Assembly (NCBI RefSeq): GCF_021502675.1
Contig: NZ_JAKFHA010000025.1
Location: 1 to 64,000, forward strand
Length of the DNA stretch: 64,000 nucleotides
Direction: 5' to 3'
DNA from: Yinghuangia soli
GTDB taxonomy: Bacteria; Actinomycetota; Actinomycetes; Streptomycetales; Streptomycetaceae
Shown: positions 23,967-32,358 of the stretch, in pieces
Numbering within the stretch: the first letter of the stretch is position 1
Layout: each line of letters starts with the position of its first letter
The notes under the pieces: model-generated
What the model saw: the letters and a program-made list of their open reading frames with translations, nothing else
Told to the model about the DNA's origin: nothing
Database searches by the model: none
Made by a program: the position numbers and the translations under genes

Positions 23967-25202
23967 TCAGCCGGTGTAGTTCACCTGGAGCTCCTTGATG
24001 CCGTTGATCCACGCGTGGCGCAGGCGGCGGGGCTCGGCGGCCTTGGTGATGTTCGGCATCGCGTTGGCGATGGCCTCGAACATCAGGTTGATCTCCATGC
24101 GGGCCAGGCTCGCGCCGAGGCAGAAGTGCGGGCCGCCGCCGCCGAAGCCCAGGTGCGGGTTCGGGTCGCGGAGGATGTCGAACTTGTCGGGGTTCTCGAA
24201 CACCAGCGGGTCGAAGTTCGCCGAGCTGTAGAAGATGCCGACGCGCTGGCCTTCCTTGATCTCCTGGCCGCCGAGCACGGTGTCGGCGGTGGCGGTGCGC
24301 TGGAAGGACATGACCGGCGAGGAGTAGCGGACGATCTCGTCCGCGGTGGTCTCCGGGCGCGACGTCTTGTACAGGTCCCACTGGTCGGGGTTGTCGAAGA
24401 ACGCCAGCATGCCGTGCGTGATCGCGTTGCGGGTGGTCTCGTTGCCGGCCACCGCGAGCAGCAGCACGAAGAAGCCGAACTCGTCGGAGGAGAGCGAGCC
24501 TTCGGACTCCGCGGCGACGAGCTTGGAGACGATGTCGTGCGCCGGGCAGGCCTTGCGGTTCTCGGCCATGCCCATCGAGTAGAGCATGACCTCGGCCGCG
24601 GCCTGCTGGCCGACCGAGGAGTCCTCGGCGTACTCCGGGTCGTCGTAGCCGAGCATCTTGTTCGACCACTCGAAGATCTTGCCGCGGTCCTCCTGCGGCA
24701 CGCCGATGAGCTCGGCGATGGCCTGGAGCGGGAGTTCGCAGGCGACCTGGGTGACGAAGTCGCCGCTGCCCGCCTTGATCGCGTCGTGCACGATGCGCTC
24801 GGCGCGGTCGGTCAGGGCGTCCTTGAGCGAGTTGATGGCGCGCGGGGTGAAGCCGCGCTGCACGATAGACCGCAGCCGGGTGTGCTCCGGCGGGTCGATG
24901 TTGATCATGATCAGCTTCTGCGCGTCGATGGAGTTGACGTCCATGCCCTCGGCGAAGCGGATGATCGCGGTGTTGCGGTTGGTCGAGTAGATGTCCGGCT
25001 TGGTGGACACCTCCTTGACGTCCGCGTGCCGGGTGACCAGCCAGTAGCCGTCGTCCCGGAAGTTGGAGACCTCGGGGGTCTGCGGGACCCACTTGACCGG
25101 CGCGGTCTGGCGGAGCTCGGCGAACTCCTCCAGCGGGAGGCGCTCGGTGTACAGGTCCGGGTCGGTCGGGTCGAAACCTTCCGGGAGAACCGGACACGTC
25201 AT
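23967..25202 (-). CDS. Cytochrome P450, CYP125-like
   Basis: A 411-residue soluble bacterial P450. The haem-binding loop FGGGGPHFCLGASLAR is near residue 350, the I-helix oxygen-activating motif AGNETTRN near 245, and the ExxR pair in EIVRYSSP near 285. The N-terminal part (LPEGFDPTDPDLYTERLPLEEFAELR) and NIDPPEHTRLR strongly resemble CYP125, the mycobacterial steroid C26/27 hydroxylase, but I infer the subfamily from memory. ATG 25202 has AGGAGG 6-7 nt upstream. No ferredoxin gene is adjacent. It is followed by a TetR gene upstream on the same strand and a divergent Rieske oxygenase, suggesting a small oxidative catabolic locus. Confidence 0.9.
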   Translation of the reverse strand: MTCPVLPEGFDPTDPDLYTERLPLEEFAELRQTAPVKWVPQTPEVSNFRDDGYWLVTRHADVKEVSTKPDIYSTNRNTAIIRFAEGMDVNSIDAQKLIMINIDPPEHTRLRSIVQRGFTPRAINSLKDALTDRAERIVHDAIKAGSGDFVTQVACELPLQAIAELIGVPQEDRGKIFEWSNKMLGYDDPEYAEDSSVGQQAAAEVMLYSMGMAENRKACPAHDIVSKLVAAESEGSLSSDEFGFFVLLLAVAGNETTRNAITHGMLAFFDNPDQWDLYKTSRPETTADEIVRYSSPVMSFQRTATADTVLGGQEIKEGQRVGIFYSSANFDPLVFENPDKFDILRDPNPHLGFGGGGPHFCLGASLARMEINLMFEAIANAMPNITKAAEPRRLRHAWINGIKELQVNYTG

Positions 25203-25257
25203 GGGAGCCTCCTCGGGGCGGGGTGCACAGGTGAATCCGGTGGTTCGGTCGCTCTGC

Positions 25258-25305
25258 GGTGCGGTGGTACGGCGGTGCGGCAGTGCAGTGGTGCGGTACT
25301 GCGGC
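25258..25305. repeat. Imperfect 16-bp tandem repeat between P450 and TetR genes
   Basis: Three 16-bp units beginning GGTGCGG lie at 25258-25273, 25274-25289 and 25290-25305, with degenerate continuation to about 25335. The 214-bp gap around it has no other feature I can support apart from the P450 ribosome binding site. Confidence 0.7.
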
Positions 25306-25416
25306 AGTGCTCTACGGCGTGCGGTGGTGCTGGGCGGGGCGGTGCGCGTCCCGGCCCGCCGGGACGGGGCGTGCAGAGACGTTTTTGTTGCCGTGCCGGG
25401 CAGGTCCGCGGGGGTG

Positions 25417-25995
25417 TTACTCGGGGTCCGCCGCGGCCGGTCTGGCACGGCGCGGCGCGAGCAGCCGCCGGACGATGTCCAGCAGCACGCGGCGCAGTTC
25501 GTCGTCGGGCAGGTGGGTGAAGACCGCCACGGCGGAGTAGATGCCGCCCATCGCGACGGTCGAGGCGACCCGCTGCTCGATGGGGCGTTCGGTGTCGTCC
25601 AGGACGCTGCGGACGCGCTCGGTGATCGATTCGAGCCGCGGCCGTATCGCCCGGTGCGTGCCGACCGAGACGTCGCGGTCGAGGATGACCGCGAGTGTCC
25701 GGTAGCGCAGCAGGAAGTCGACGTACCCCTCGAACAGCACGCGTTGCCGGACCGCCTGGCCCTTGCGCCGCTCGGCCGTGTCCAGGACGCGGTCGAGGTC
25801 GTTGAGGGCGGGGCGCAGCAGGGCGTCGAGGAGCTCGTCCTTCGTGCGGAAGTGGTAGTACAGCGCGGCCTTGGTGACGCCGACGCGGTCCGCGATGGCC
25901 TGCAGGGAGGTGCCGGCGAAGCCGTGCTCGCCGAAGAGCTCGACGGCGGCGGACAGCACCTTGTCGTAGGTGTCCTCCATTGCCGGTGCGGCCAT
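25417..25995 (-). CDS. TetR-family transcriptional regulator
   Basis: A 192-residue TetR-type regulator. The DNA-binding helices are textbook (KVLSAAVELFGEHGFAGTSL, VTKAALYYHFRTKDELL), and the C-terminal domain is helical and of AcrR/FadR-like size. ATG 25995 follows GGGGAGGG; the frame upstream to 26088 is not needed. It sits between the P450 gene (same strand, downstream) and the divergent Rieske oxygenase. It probably controls both through the upstream region, where an imperfect palindrome is found at 26083-26104. Confidence 0.9.
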   Translation of the reverse strand: MAAPAMEDTYDKVLSAAVELFGEHGFAGTSLQAIADRVGVTKAALYYHFRTKDELLDALLRPALNDLDRVLDTAERRKGQAVRQRVLFEGYVDFLLRYRTLAVILDRDVSVGTHRAIRPRLESITERVRSVLDDTERPIEQRVASTVAMGGIYSAVAVFTHLPDDELRRVLLDIVRRLLAPRRARPAAADPE

Positions 25996-26306
25996 CGTCC
26001 CTCCCCTCGGGCTGTGCGGTTTTGCATGGCGTGCGGTCCGGCGTGCGGTCCGCGGCATGAACGTATGTCGAAGGCTGCCGAATGACAAGCCTGATTGGTC
26101 GTCAATTTTCGTCGCGGCCCTGATTCTCCGGGGTTTCCTGCTTGCCGCACGGCAAGTTGGACGACAGCGTGTCCGTGTCCTCGCGGTCGGTGATCATCGG
26201 TCGCATAGCGCGACCCTTGTATGCGCCGGGCCTGCGTGGCACCCTGCGCCCGCCGGCGTGCAGACGCCCAGGCAGGCCATGGCAGGCCCCGGCAGGGAGG
26301 CGCAAG
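25996..26306. other. Divergent control region, TetR / Rieske
   Basis: A 311-bp region without a gene. It contains a lower-GC core (26070-26110: GAATGACAAGCCTGATTGG...) with the palindrome at 26083-26104, where promoters for both directions are most likely. The AGGGAGG at 26294-26300 is the Rieske ribosome binding site. Confidence 0.6.
26083..26104. promoter_or_regulatory. Imperfect 22-bp palindrome, candidate TetR operator
   Basis: The half-sites TGACAAGCC and (reverse complement) TGACGACCA share TGAC-A-C spacing around the centre. The site lies in the AT-richer core between the divergent TetR and Rieske genes. Assignment to the TetR protein rests on position only. Confidence 0.4.
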
Positions 26307-27644
26307 ATGACCGCGACCCAGGACCACCACGCGATCGCCGATGTGCGGCTGCACCAGGGGGTGGACGACGGCACGGCGACGGGTCCGGTGGATGCGTCCG
26401 CGGGGCTGGTGCGGGTGCCCGCGCACCGGTACACCTCCTCGGAGTTCGCGGAGCTGGAGATGCAGCGGCTGTGGCCGCGGACCTGGCAGCTGGCGTGCTG
26501 TGTGGACCATGTCGCGGCGCCGGGCGACTGGTTCGAGTACCGGGTCGGGCCGTATGCGGTGGTGATCGTGCGGGATGCCGGCGGGGAGCTGCGGGCTTTC
26601 CAGAACGCGTGCCGACACCGGGGCAACAGCCTGTGCAGCGGCTCGGGTTCGGGGCTGACCGAGCTCAAGTGCGGCTACCACGGCTGGACGTGGGACCTGG
26701 CCGGGCAGCTGCGGCGGGTGCCGGGCCGCAAGGGCTTCGGCAATCTGAAGATGTCGGAATTCCCGCTGCTGGCCGCCCGGGTGGACACATGGGGCCCGTT
26801 CGTCTTCGTCAATCTCGATCTGCAGGCGCCGGACCTGGACACCTACCTGGAGGCGCTGCCGGCGGACGCGTCGTGGGCGCGCCTCGAGGAGTTCCGCTGC
26901 ACGGCGTCGGTGGTCGGCGACGTCGCGGCGAACTGGAAGACGGTCGCGGACGGCTTCAGCGAGACGTACCACATCCAGACGCTGCACCCGGAGCTGCTGC
27001 GCAACATCGACGACGTCAACGCGCCGCAGCGGCTGTGGGGCCACACCGGCAAGTCCGAGCAGGTGTACGGGCTGGCCAGCCCGCGCTTCAAGGACGGCCT
27101 GCCGGACCAGGAGGTCTGGGACTCGTTCATCGTCACGCAGGGCCAGCGGATGGGGATCGCCGAGCCGGGCCCGATGCCGGAGATCCCGGAGGGGCAGACC
27201 CTCATGGACGTGATCGCCGAGCGGATCCGGGCGCATGTCGCGAAGTCCGGCACCGATCTGTCGGGCTTCGACACGGACCGGATCATGCGGCTGCACCAGT
27301 ACCAGCTGTTCCCGAACTGCTCGGTGCTGCTCACCGCGGACACGCTCAGCGCGCTGGTGGCCCGCCCGGGGCCGACGCCGGGCACCGCCGAGATGGGCAT
27401 CTTCGCGTTCCGGCGCGCGGCGTCGGCGGATGCGCCGTACGCCAAGCCGATGGACCTGCGGGTGGCCTTCGAGGAGCTGGACCTGGGCTACGTGCTCAAC
27501 CAGGACGCGGCGGTGCTGGCCGGCATCCAGCGGGGTCTCACGCAGCCGGGGCTGACCGAGATCGTGCTGTCCCAGGAGGAGAAGCGCGTCATCAACACGC
27601 ACCGCAACCTGGAGCTGTACCTGGGCATCGGTCCGCAGGACTGA
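26307..27644 (+). CDS. Rieske-type ring-hydroxylating oxygenase, alpha subunit
   Basis: A 445-residue non-haem iron oxygenase. The Rieske [2Fe-2S] site is complete: CRHRG near residue 99 and CGYHGWTW near 121. The catalytic domain has the mononuclear iron site in ADGFSETYHIQTLHPEL (about residues 216-232), where the two histidines and a later Asp bind iron. No beta subunit, ferredoxin or reductase gene is adjacent, so it is likely a homo-oligomeric enzyme fed by shared electron carriers. ATG 26307 follows AGGGAGG. It is divergent from TetR and followed by a zinc dehydrogenase, which suggests hydroxylation then oxidation of one substrate class. Confidence 0.9.
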   Translation: MTATQDHHAIADVRLHQGVDDGTATGPVDASAGLVRVPAHRYTSSEFAELEMQRLWPRTWQLACCVDHVAAPGDWFEYRVGPYAVVIVRDAGGELRAFQNACRHRGNSLCSGSGSGLTELKCGYHGWTWDLAGQLRRVPGRKGFGNLKMSEFPLLAARVDTWGPFVFVNLDLQAPDLDTYLEALPADASWARLEEFRCTASVVGDVAANWKTVADGFSETYHIQTLHPELLRNIDDVNAPQRLWGHTGKSEQVYGLASPRFKDGLPDQEVWDSFIVTQGQRMGIAEPGPMPEIPEGQTLMDVIAERIRAHVAKSGTDLSGFDTDRIMRLHQYQLFPNCSVLLTADTLSALVARPGPTPGTAEMGIFAFRRAASADAPYAKPMDLRVAFEELDLGYVLNQDAAVLAGIQRGLTQPGLTEIVLSQEEKRVINTHRNLELYLGIGPQD

Positions 27645-27695
27645 CCGGCGGGCACGCGCGGACTGCCTCCCGGGCCTGGCCTTGCCACCTCATCT

Positions 27696-27723
27696 TTCGA
27701 ATAATCGTCTCAACGATTCGAAT
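27696..27723. promoter_or_regulatory. Inverted repeat flanked by TTCGAAT, upstream of Zn-ADH
   Basis: AATCGT (27703-27708) and ACGATT (27713-27718) form a perfect 6-bp inverted repeat with a CTCA loop. Two copies of TTCGAAT (27696-27702 and 27717-27723) flank or overlap it. The block is AT-rich relative to its surroundings and ends 17 bp before the ADH start, consistent with an operator or core promoter. Confidence 0.55.
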
Positions 27724-27740
27724 AGTCGAGGAGATGGCGT

Positions 27741-28841
27741 ATGAGCGGTCAGGCCAGGGCGGCAGTCTTCCTCGGTGACGGCACCTACGAGGTACGGGAA
27801 TTCCCGATACCCGCGGCGCCGCCCGGGGGTGCCGTGCTCAAGGTCGAGGCGGTCGGCATGTGCGGCAGCGACGTGATGCAGTTCCACGGCCAGAAGCACG
27901 TGCCGGGCGAGTGCAGTCCCGTCGTCCCCGGCCACGAGATCGTCGGCCGCCTGCACGAGGTGACCCCGGAGGCCGCGGCCGGCTGGGGCGTCGCGGAGGG
28001 CGACCGGGTGTGCGTGGACGAGATCGTCAAGTGCGGGCGGTGCCGTGCGTGCCTGGCCTGCGGCGGCGGTCTGTGCAGCAATCTGCACCTGTACGGCTAC
28101 ACCATGGGCCCGGACCACGAGGGCGGCCTGTGGGGCGGCTACGGCGAGTACATGAGGCTGCTGCCCAACACGCATGTGATGAAGGCGCCGGACGGCCTCA
28201 CCGCCGCCGAGCTGACCGTCTTCGAACCGCTGGCCAACGCCCTCAACTGGGTCTCCTCGGTCCGCGTCGGCCCCGGCGACACGGTCGTCGTGCAGGGTCC
28301 CGGCCACCAGGGCCTCCTGTGCGCGGCCGCGGCCCTCGCGCGCGGCGCGAGCCAGGTCGTGGTGACCGGCACCGGTGCGGACGGGCTGCGCCTGAAGACG
28401 GCGCTGGAGCTCGGCGTGCACCACGTGGTCGACGTGGACGCCGAGGACGCCGTCGCCCGGGTCGGCGAACTGACCGGCGGGCGCATGGCCGACGTGGTCA
28501 TGGACCTCACCCCGGTGCCCGCGACCGTGCGCACCGCGCTCGATCTGACCTCGATGTCCGGTGCCCGGGTAGCGCTGGCCGGGCTCAAGCACTTCACGCC
28601 CGTGGACGGCTTGCTGACCGACCTGATCACGCTCAAGAACATGTCGGTCCAGGGCTGCGCGGGGTCCACCCCGGCGGCCATGGAACAGGCCGTACGCCTG
28701 CTCGCCGACCGTCCGTCCATTGCGCGCACGATGGCCGGCACGCACGTCACGCTCGACACCGTCGAGCACGGCATCGCGCTCCTGGAGCGCCGCGCGGCGG
28801 GCGAGGACGCGGTCCACGTGAGCCTCGTGCACGGGGACTGA
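27741..28841 (+). CDS. Zinc-dependent medium-chain alcohol dehydrogenase
   Basis: A 366-residue MDR-family dehydrogenase. The catalytic zinc ligands are in MCGSDVMQFHG and GHEIVG, and the structural zinc cluster has four cysteines in CGRCRACLACGGGLC (about residues 95-110). The nucleotide fold starts at VVVQGPGHQGLL. It oxidises an alcohol or polyol with NAD(P), substrate unknown. ATG 27741 has GAGGAG at good spacing. It follows the Rieske oxygenase by 96 bp with its own inverted repeat, so it may be separately regulated. Confidence 0.9.
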   Translation: MSGQARAAVFLGDGTYEVREFPIPAAPPGGAVLKVEAVGMCGSDVMQFHGQKHVPGECSPVVPGHEIVGRLHEVTPEAAAGWGVAEGDRVCVDEIVKCGRCRACLACGGGLCSNLHLYGYTMGPDHEGGLWGGYGEYMRLLPNTHVMKAPDGLTAAELTVFEPLANALNWVSSVRVGPGDTVVVQGPGHQGLLCAAAALARGASQVVVTGTGADGLRLKTALELGVHHVVDVDAEDAVARVGELTGGRMADVVMDLTPVPATVRTALDLTSMSGARVALAGLKHFTPVDGLLTDLITLKNMSVQGCAGSTPAAMEQAVRLLADRPSIARTMAGTHVTLDTVEHGIALLERRAAGEDAVHVSLVHGD

Positions 28842-28975
28842 ACGGCGTACCGGGGCCTACCGCGATGACACGGCGGGCCCCGGCACGGCATGATGCGCTG
28901 CACGAACAGGCCGGTGGCAGCGGTATCCAGTCCCGTCCCGGCCGCATCCGAAATCCTGCGGGGAGACGCCCTTTC

Positions 28976-30169
28976 ATGCCGTGCGCCAACTGCGGTGCCC
29001 CACTGACCTCGGCCGGACTGTGCCCCGCGTGCGGCGCGGCGCCGACCCAGGCCGCCCATGACCCCTACGCGGCCGGCCCCGGCGGAGCCGTACCGCCGCC
29101 GCCCGGGCCCGGCGCGGGCGCGCCCGGCTCTGCACCCGGCCATCCCGGTGCCGCGCCCGGATTCCCGGGCCAGGCCCCCGGGTTCGCGCAGCCCGGCGCG
29201 CCCGGCATGATGCCGCCCGCCCCCGCGATGCCCGGCGGCACCGGCTGGGGCGGCGGCTACGGGATGGCGCCGCAGTGGTCGCCGTTCCAGTCGATCCAGG
29301 GCCTGGGCACCGCGCTCATGATCCTGTTCGGTGTCGCGGCCGGCACCGGTGTGCTGTCCACGGTCGCGTACTTCCGCCGCGCCTCGGTGCTGGACGACAT
29401 CTCCGAGGGCCGGCTGTGGGACAGCGACCCGGAGGGCGCCGACGACCTGGTCCAGGCGGCCTTGGGCTTCACCGGCGTCGCGATGCTCGCGGTCGCCGTG
29501 CTGATGATCATCTGGCTGTACCGGGCGCGCGCGAACACCGACGGGTGGGCCGCCCCGCCGGCCACGATGAGCTCGAAGGGCTGGGCGATCGGCGGCTGGT
29601 TCATCCCGGTGGCGAACTGGGTGATCCCGGCGATCGTGGTCAACGACACCTGGAAGCGCAGCGACGTCCGCGCCTCGGTGCCGGGCGGCCGTCCCGGGGG
29701 CCGCGGCCTGCTGTGGGCCTGGTGGGTCTGCTACGTACTGGCCACGCTGCTGTATTCGGTGTCCGCGATCACCCGCAAGAGCGAGGACGACGTCAACGAC
29801 GGCGACGTGACCTTCAGCGAGTACGTGGACGCCGGCAAGGCCGCCGACAACACCGCCGGCGTGTCCAGCCTCCTGCTGATCGCCGCCGCGATCCTGGGCA
29901 TCTTCGTGGTCCGCAAGATCGTCGCGCTGCAGAACGAGCGCGTCGGCCTCGGCGGCGGTGCGCCCGGCTACGGCGGCCCCGGCTTCGGCGGCCCGGTCCC
30001 GGCCGGGTACGGCGCCCCGCAGGGCGGCGCCCCGTACCCGGGCGCCCCGTACCCGCCGGCGCCCGGCGCCTACCCGGGCGGCACGGCCGCACCGGCGAAC
30101 CCGTGGGGCAGCGGCCCGCAGCCGCCGCAGGCGCCTCCGTCCGGCGGCATCGACTTCGGCAAGCACTGA
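28976..30169 (+). CDS. DUF4328 membrane protein with N-terminal zinc ribbon
   Basis: A 397-residue protein. Residues 1-25 form a zinc ribbon (CANCG...LCPACG). Residues 26-90 are a Pro/Gly/Ala-rich linker, then a membrane domain with about five helices (about 105-330) matching DUF4328, including KGWAIGGWFIPVANWVIP. A Gly/Pro/Tyr-rich cytoplasmic tail ends at FGKH. Such zinc-ribbon membrane proteins may sense or scaffold, but no function is known. ATG 28976 follows GGGGAG. Its stop codon is the first of a run of in-frame stops made by a 12-bp tandem repeat (30158-30217), and a hairpin follows. Confidence 0.85.
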   Translation: MPCANCGAPLTSAGLCPACGAAPTQAAHDPYAAGPGGAVPPPPGPGAGAPGSAPGHPGAAPGFPGQAPGFAQPGAPGMMPPAPAMPGGTGWGGGYGMAPQWSPFQSIQGLGTALMILFGVAAGTGVLSTVAYFRRASVLDDISEGRLWDSDPEGADDLVQAALGFTGVAMLAVAVLMIIWLYRARANTDGWAAPPATMSSKGWAIGGWFIPVANWVIPAIVVNDTWKRSDVRASVPGGRPGGRGLLWAWWVCYVLATLLYSVSAITRKSEDDVNDGDVTFSEYVDAGKAADNTAGVSSLLLIAAAILGIFVVRKIVALQNERVGLGGGAPGYGGPGFGGPVPAGYGAPQGGAPYPGAPYPPAPGAYPGGTAAPANPWGSGPQPPQAPPSGGIDFGKH

Positions 30170-30217
30170 ACCAAGCGCTGAACCAAGCACTGAAGCGAGT
30201 AGTGAAGCAAGCACCGA
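30158..30217. repeat. 12-bp tandem repeat carrying successive in-frame stops
   Basis: Five units of about 12 bp (consensus AGCAAGCACTGA) start inside the last codons of the DUF4328 gene at 30158, 30170, 30182, 30194 and 30206. As 12 is a multiple of three, the gene's TGA (30167-30169) recurs in frame at 30179, 30191 and 30203. The array probably grew by slippage across the stop codon. Confidence 0.9.
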
Positions 30218-30227
30218 AGCGGTACTT

Positions 30228-30275
30228 CGCGAAGCCCGCCCGGCCCGCCCCAAGCGGCGCCGTGCGGGCTTCGCG
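30228..30275 (+). terminator. Hairpin terminator after DUF4328 gene
   Basis: CGCGAAGCCCGC (30228-30239) pairs perfectly with GCGGGCTTCGCG (30264-30275), with a GC-rich 24-nt loop and a short pyrimidine stretch (CTTTC) after the stem. It lies between the DUF4328 gene and the convergent 58-residue gene and may serve both. Confidence 0.8.
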
Positions 30276-30311
30276 CTTTCCGCGTACTTACTGCCGTCGA
30301 GCCGGCCGGGG

Positions 30312-30488
30312 TCAGAACGCCCCGCGGCCCGATCCCCCGGAGCCCCCGGATCCCCGGCCGCCGAACCGGCGCCGGACCTGCCGGTTCACCTCGGCCTGCA
30401 CCTGCGTCTGCACGTGGCGCCGGGCCGCCCGCCGCGGATTCAAGATCCACGAGAATCGCGGCGCAATGAGCCTGAGCAACGTCCGCAT
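30312..30488 (-). CDS. Small basic protein (58 aa), unknown
   Basis: A 58-residue frame beginning MRTLLRLIAPRFSWILNPRR and ending in a Gly/Ser/Arg-rich tail. GGGGAGCT immediately precedes ATG 30488, and third positions are strongly GC-rich. A short hydrophobic stretch (LLRLIAPRFSWIL) is followed by a very basic helix (about residues 19-42) and a flexible tail, which suggests a membrane- or nucleic-acid-associated peptide. I recognise no family. It is downstream of and codirectional with the exonuclease III gene, 90 bp away. Confidence 0.5.
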   Translation of the reverse strand: MRTLLRLIAPRFSWILNPRRAARRHVQTQVQAEVNRQVRRRFGGRGSGGSGGSGRGAF

Positions 30489-30578
30489 AGCTCCCCCTCG
30501 TCGTCCCCGTCCACCCGCAAGGACGACGCCCGCCGCCCCGCGGTTGCCGCGGCCCGGTCGGGCGTTGCCGGCGGTCCG

Positions 30579-31394
30579 TCAGGCGGCGCCCGGGGACGGG
30601 AAGTCGAAGGCGACCGTGACCGGCGCGTGGTCGGACCAGCGTTCGGCGTAGGTGGCGGCGCGGCCGGTGGTCGCCGTGACGGCGGTCTTGGCCAGGCCGG
30701 TGGTCACGGCGTGGTAGTCGATGCGCCAGCCGGAGTCGTTGTCGAAGGCCTTGCCGCGCATGGACCACCAGCTGTAGGGGCCGGCCTGGCCGGGGTGGAG
30801 ATTGCGGACGACGTCGTGGTAGCCGAGTTCGCCGAAGACGCGGTCGAGCCAGGCGCGCTCGCTGGGGAGGAACCCGGACTTCTTGACGTTGCCCTTCCAA
30901 TTCTTGATGTCGGCTTCGGTGTGGCCGATGTTCCAGTCGCCGCAGACCAGGACCTCGCGGCCGTCGGCGGCGGCCTTCTCGCGCATGCGCACGAGGTGCT
31001 CGGCGAGCTCGGCGAGGAAGCGGTCCTTCTCATCCTGCTTGGGGGTCTCGGCCTCGCCGGTGGGCAGGTAGAGGCTGGCCACCGTGACGCCGGGGAGGTC
31101 GACCTCGAGCCAGCGGCCGGCCTGGTCGAATTCGGCGGAGCCGAAGCCGATGCGGTGCGCGGCCGCCTCGGTGCGGCTGTAGACCGCGACGCCGGCCCGG
31201 CCCTTGAGGACCGAGGGGGCGTAGTAGGTGTGCCAGCCTTCGGGCTCGCGGACCGCGTCGGCGAGCTGGTGCGCCTCGGCGCGGACCTCCTGCAGACACA
31301 CCACGTCGGCGGTGCTGGCGGCGAGCCACTCGGTGAAGCCCTTGGCGGTGGCTGCGCGCAGGCCGTTGACGTTGATCGTGGTCACGGTGAACAT
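30579..31394 (-). CDS. xthA: Exonuclease III (AP endonuclease)
   Basis: A 271-residue enzyme of the exonuclease III family, which cuts DNA at abasic sites and degrades 3' ends in base excision repair. All family motifs are present: INVNGLRAA at residue 8, VCLQEVRAEA near 33 with the metal-binding Glu, ASLYLPTGEA near 106, GDWNIGHTEADIKNW near 150, WWSMRGKAFDNDSGWRIDYH near 212 and the terminal SDHAPV. It begins at ATG 31394. Length and motif spacing fit the Streptomyces ExoA/XthA type. It lies downstream of the flavodoxin-like gene on the same strand. Confidence 0.94.
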   Translation of the reverse strand: MFTVTTINVNGLRAATAKGFTEWLAASTADVVCLQEVRAEAHQLADAVREPEGWHTYYAPSVLKGRAGVAVYSRTEAAAHRIGFGSAEFDQAGRWLEVDLPGVTVASLYLPTGEAETPKQDEKDRFLAELAEHLVRMREKAAADGREVLVCGDWNIGHTEADIKNWKGNVKKSGFLPSERAWLDRVFGELGYHDVVRNLHPGQAGPYSWWSMRGKAFDNDSGWRIDYHAVTTGLAKTAVTATTGRAATYAERWSDHAPVTVAFDFPSPGAA

Positions 31395-31490
31395 CCCGGC
31401 AGGGTACCCAAACGGGGCAAACCTCTGGGGCGCGGCTCACCGGTCGGGCGGTCCGGACGGGCCCGTGTCCCGCGGTGTCCGGCGCGGCGG

Positions 31491-32228
31491 TCAGCGGTAC
31501 TCGGGGTTGGCGAAGTCGAACCGGGCGCCCGCGTCCCAGGCCGCGCGCTGGTTGCCGTAGGCGGGGACGCCGCCCGCGTCCTTGAGCATGCGGGCCAGGT
31601 GCAGGAGGTTCCAGGTCATGAAGGTGGTGTTGCGGTTGGTGAACTCGTTCTGCGGGCCGCCGGAGTCCTCGTCGAGGTACGAGGGGCCGGGGCCGGCCTC
31701 GCCGATCCAGCCGGCGTCGGCCTGCGGCGGGATCGCGTAGCCGAGGTGCTGCAGGCTGTAGAGGACGTTCATCGCGCAGTGCTTGATGCCGTCCTCGTTG
31801 CCGGTGATGAGGCAGCCGCCGACGCGGCCGTAGAACGCGTATTGGCCGGCGTCGTTGAGGATGCCGGAGCAGGCGTAGAGGCGTTCGATGACGCGCTTCA
31901 TGACCGAGCTGTTGTCGCCCAGCCAGATGGGGCCGGCCAGGACGAGGATGTCGGCGGCCATGACGCGCTCGTAGAGGGCGGGCCAGTCGTCGGTGTCCCA
32001 GCCGTGCCCGGTCATGTCCGGCCAGACGCCGACCGCGATGTCGTGGTCGACGGCGCGGAACTCGTCGACGGTGACGCCCTGCCGCCGCAGGATGCCCTGG
32101 CTGATGTCGATGACGCCCTGGGTGTTGCTGACCTCGGGCGAGCGCTTGAGCGTGGTGTTGATGAACAGCGCGCGCAGGTCGTCGTAGCGGGCGGGCGGCT
32201 CGGTGCGGCCGGGGTGCGGGTGGGCCAT
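31491..32228 (-). CDS. Flavodoxin-fold NAD(P)H-dependent oxidoreductase
   Basis: A 245-residue protein of the flavodoxin/FMN-reductase superfamily. The phosphate-binding loop NTTLKRSPEVSNTQGVID is near residue 24, ADILVLAGPIWLGDNSSVMKRVIERL near 90 places FMN, and GGCLITGNEDGIKHC is near 130. The length and the NTTLKRSPEVSNT pattern match FMN-reductase-like proteins annotated as NAD(P)H oxidoreductases in actinobacteria. ATG 32228 has AGGAG 6 nt upstream; the frame to 32297 is an extension. It probably reduces quinones or other small electron acceptors in the cytoplasm. Confidence 0.85.
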   Translation of the reverse strand: MAHPHPGRTEPPARYDDLRALFINTTLKRSPEVSNTQGVIDISQGILRRQGVTVDEFRAVDHDIAVGVWPDMTGHGWDTDDWPALYERVMAADILVLAGPIWLGDNSSVMKRVIERLYACSGILNDAGQYAFYGRVGGCLITGNEDGIKHCAMNVLYSLQHLGYAIPPQADAGWIGEAGPGPSYLDEDSGGPQNEFTNRNTTFMTWNLLHLARMLKDAGGVPAYGNQRAAWDAGARFDFANPEYR

Positions 32229-32358
32229 CGGGACTCCTGGGCGTGCGGAAGGTGCCGTCCCGACAGCCTCTCCCGCACGGGCCGTGATTTGCTGCATATT
32301 CGGATGATTCGCGCGGTATGTCCGCCGAATGACCGATACCGCGGCCCGGCCCCTGCGG

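Noticed and set aside
23967-28841. Complete secondary-metabolite cluster around the P450 and Rieske genes
   Set aside because: No core biosynthetic enzyme (PKS, NRPS, terpene cyclase, RiPP) is within reach; it looks catabolic.
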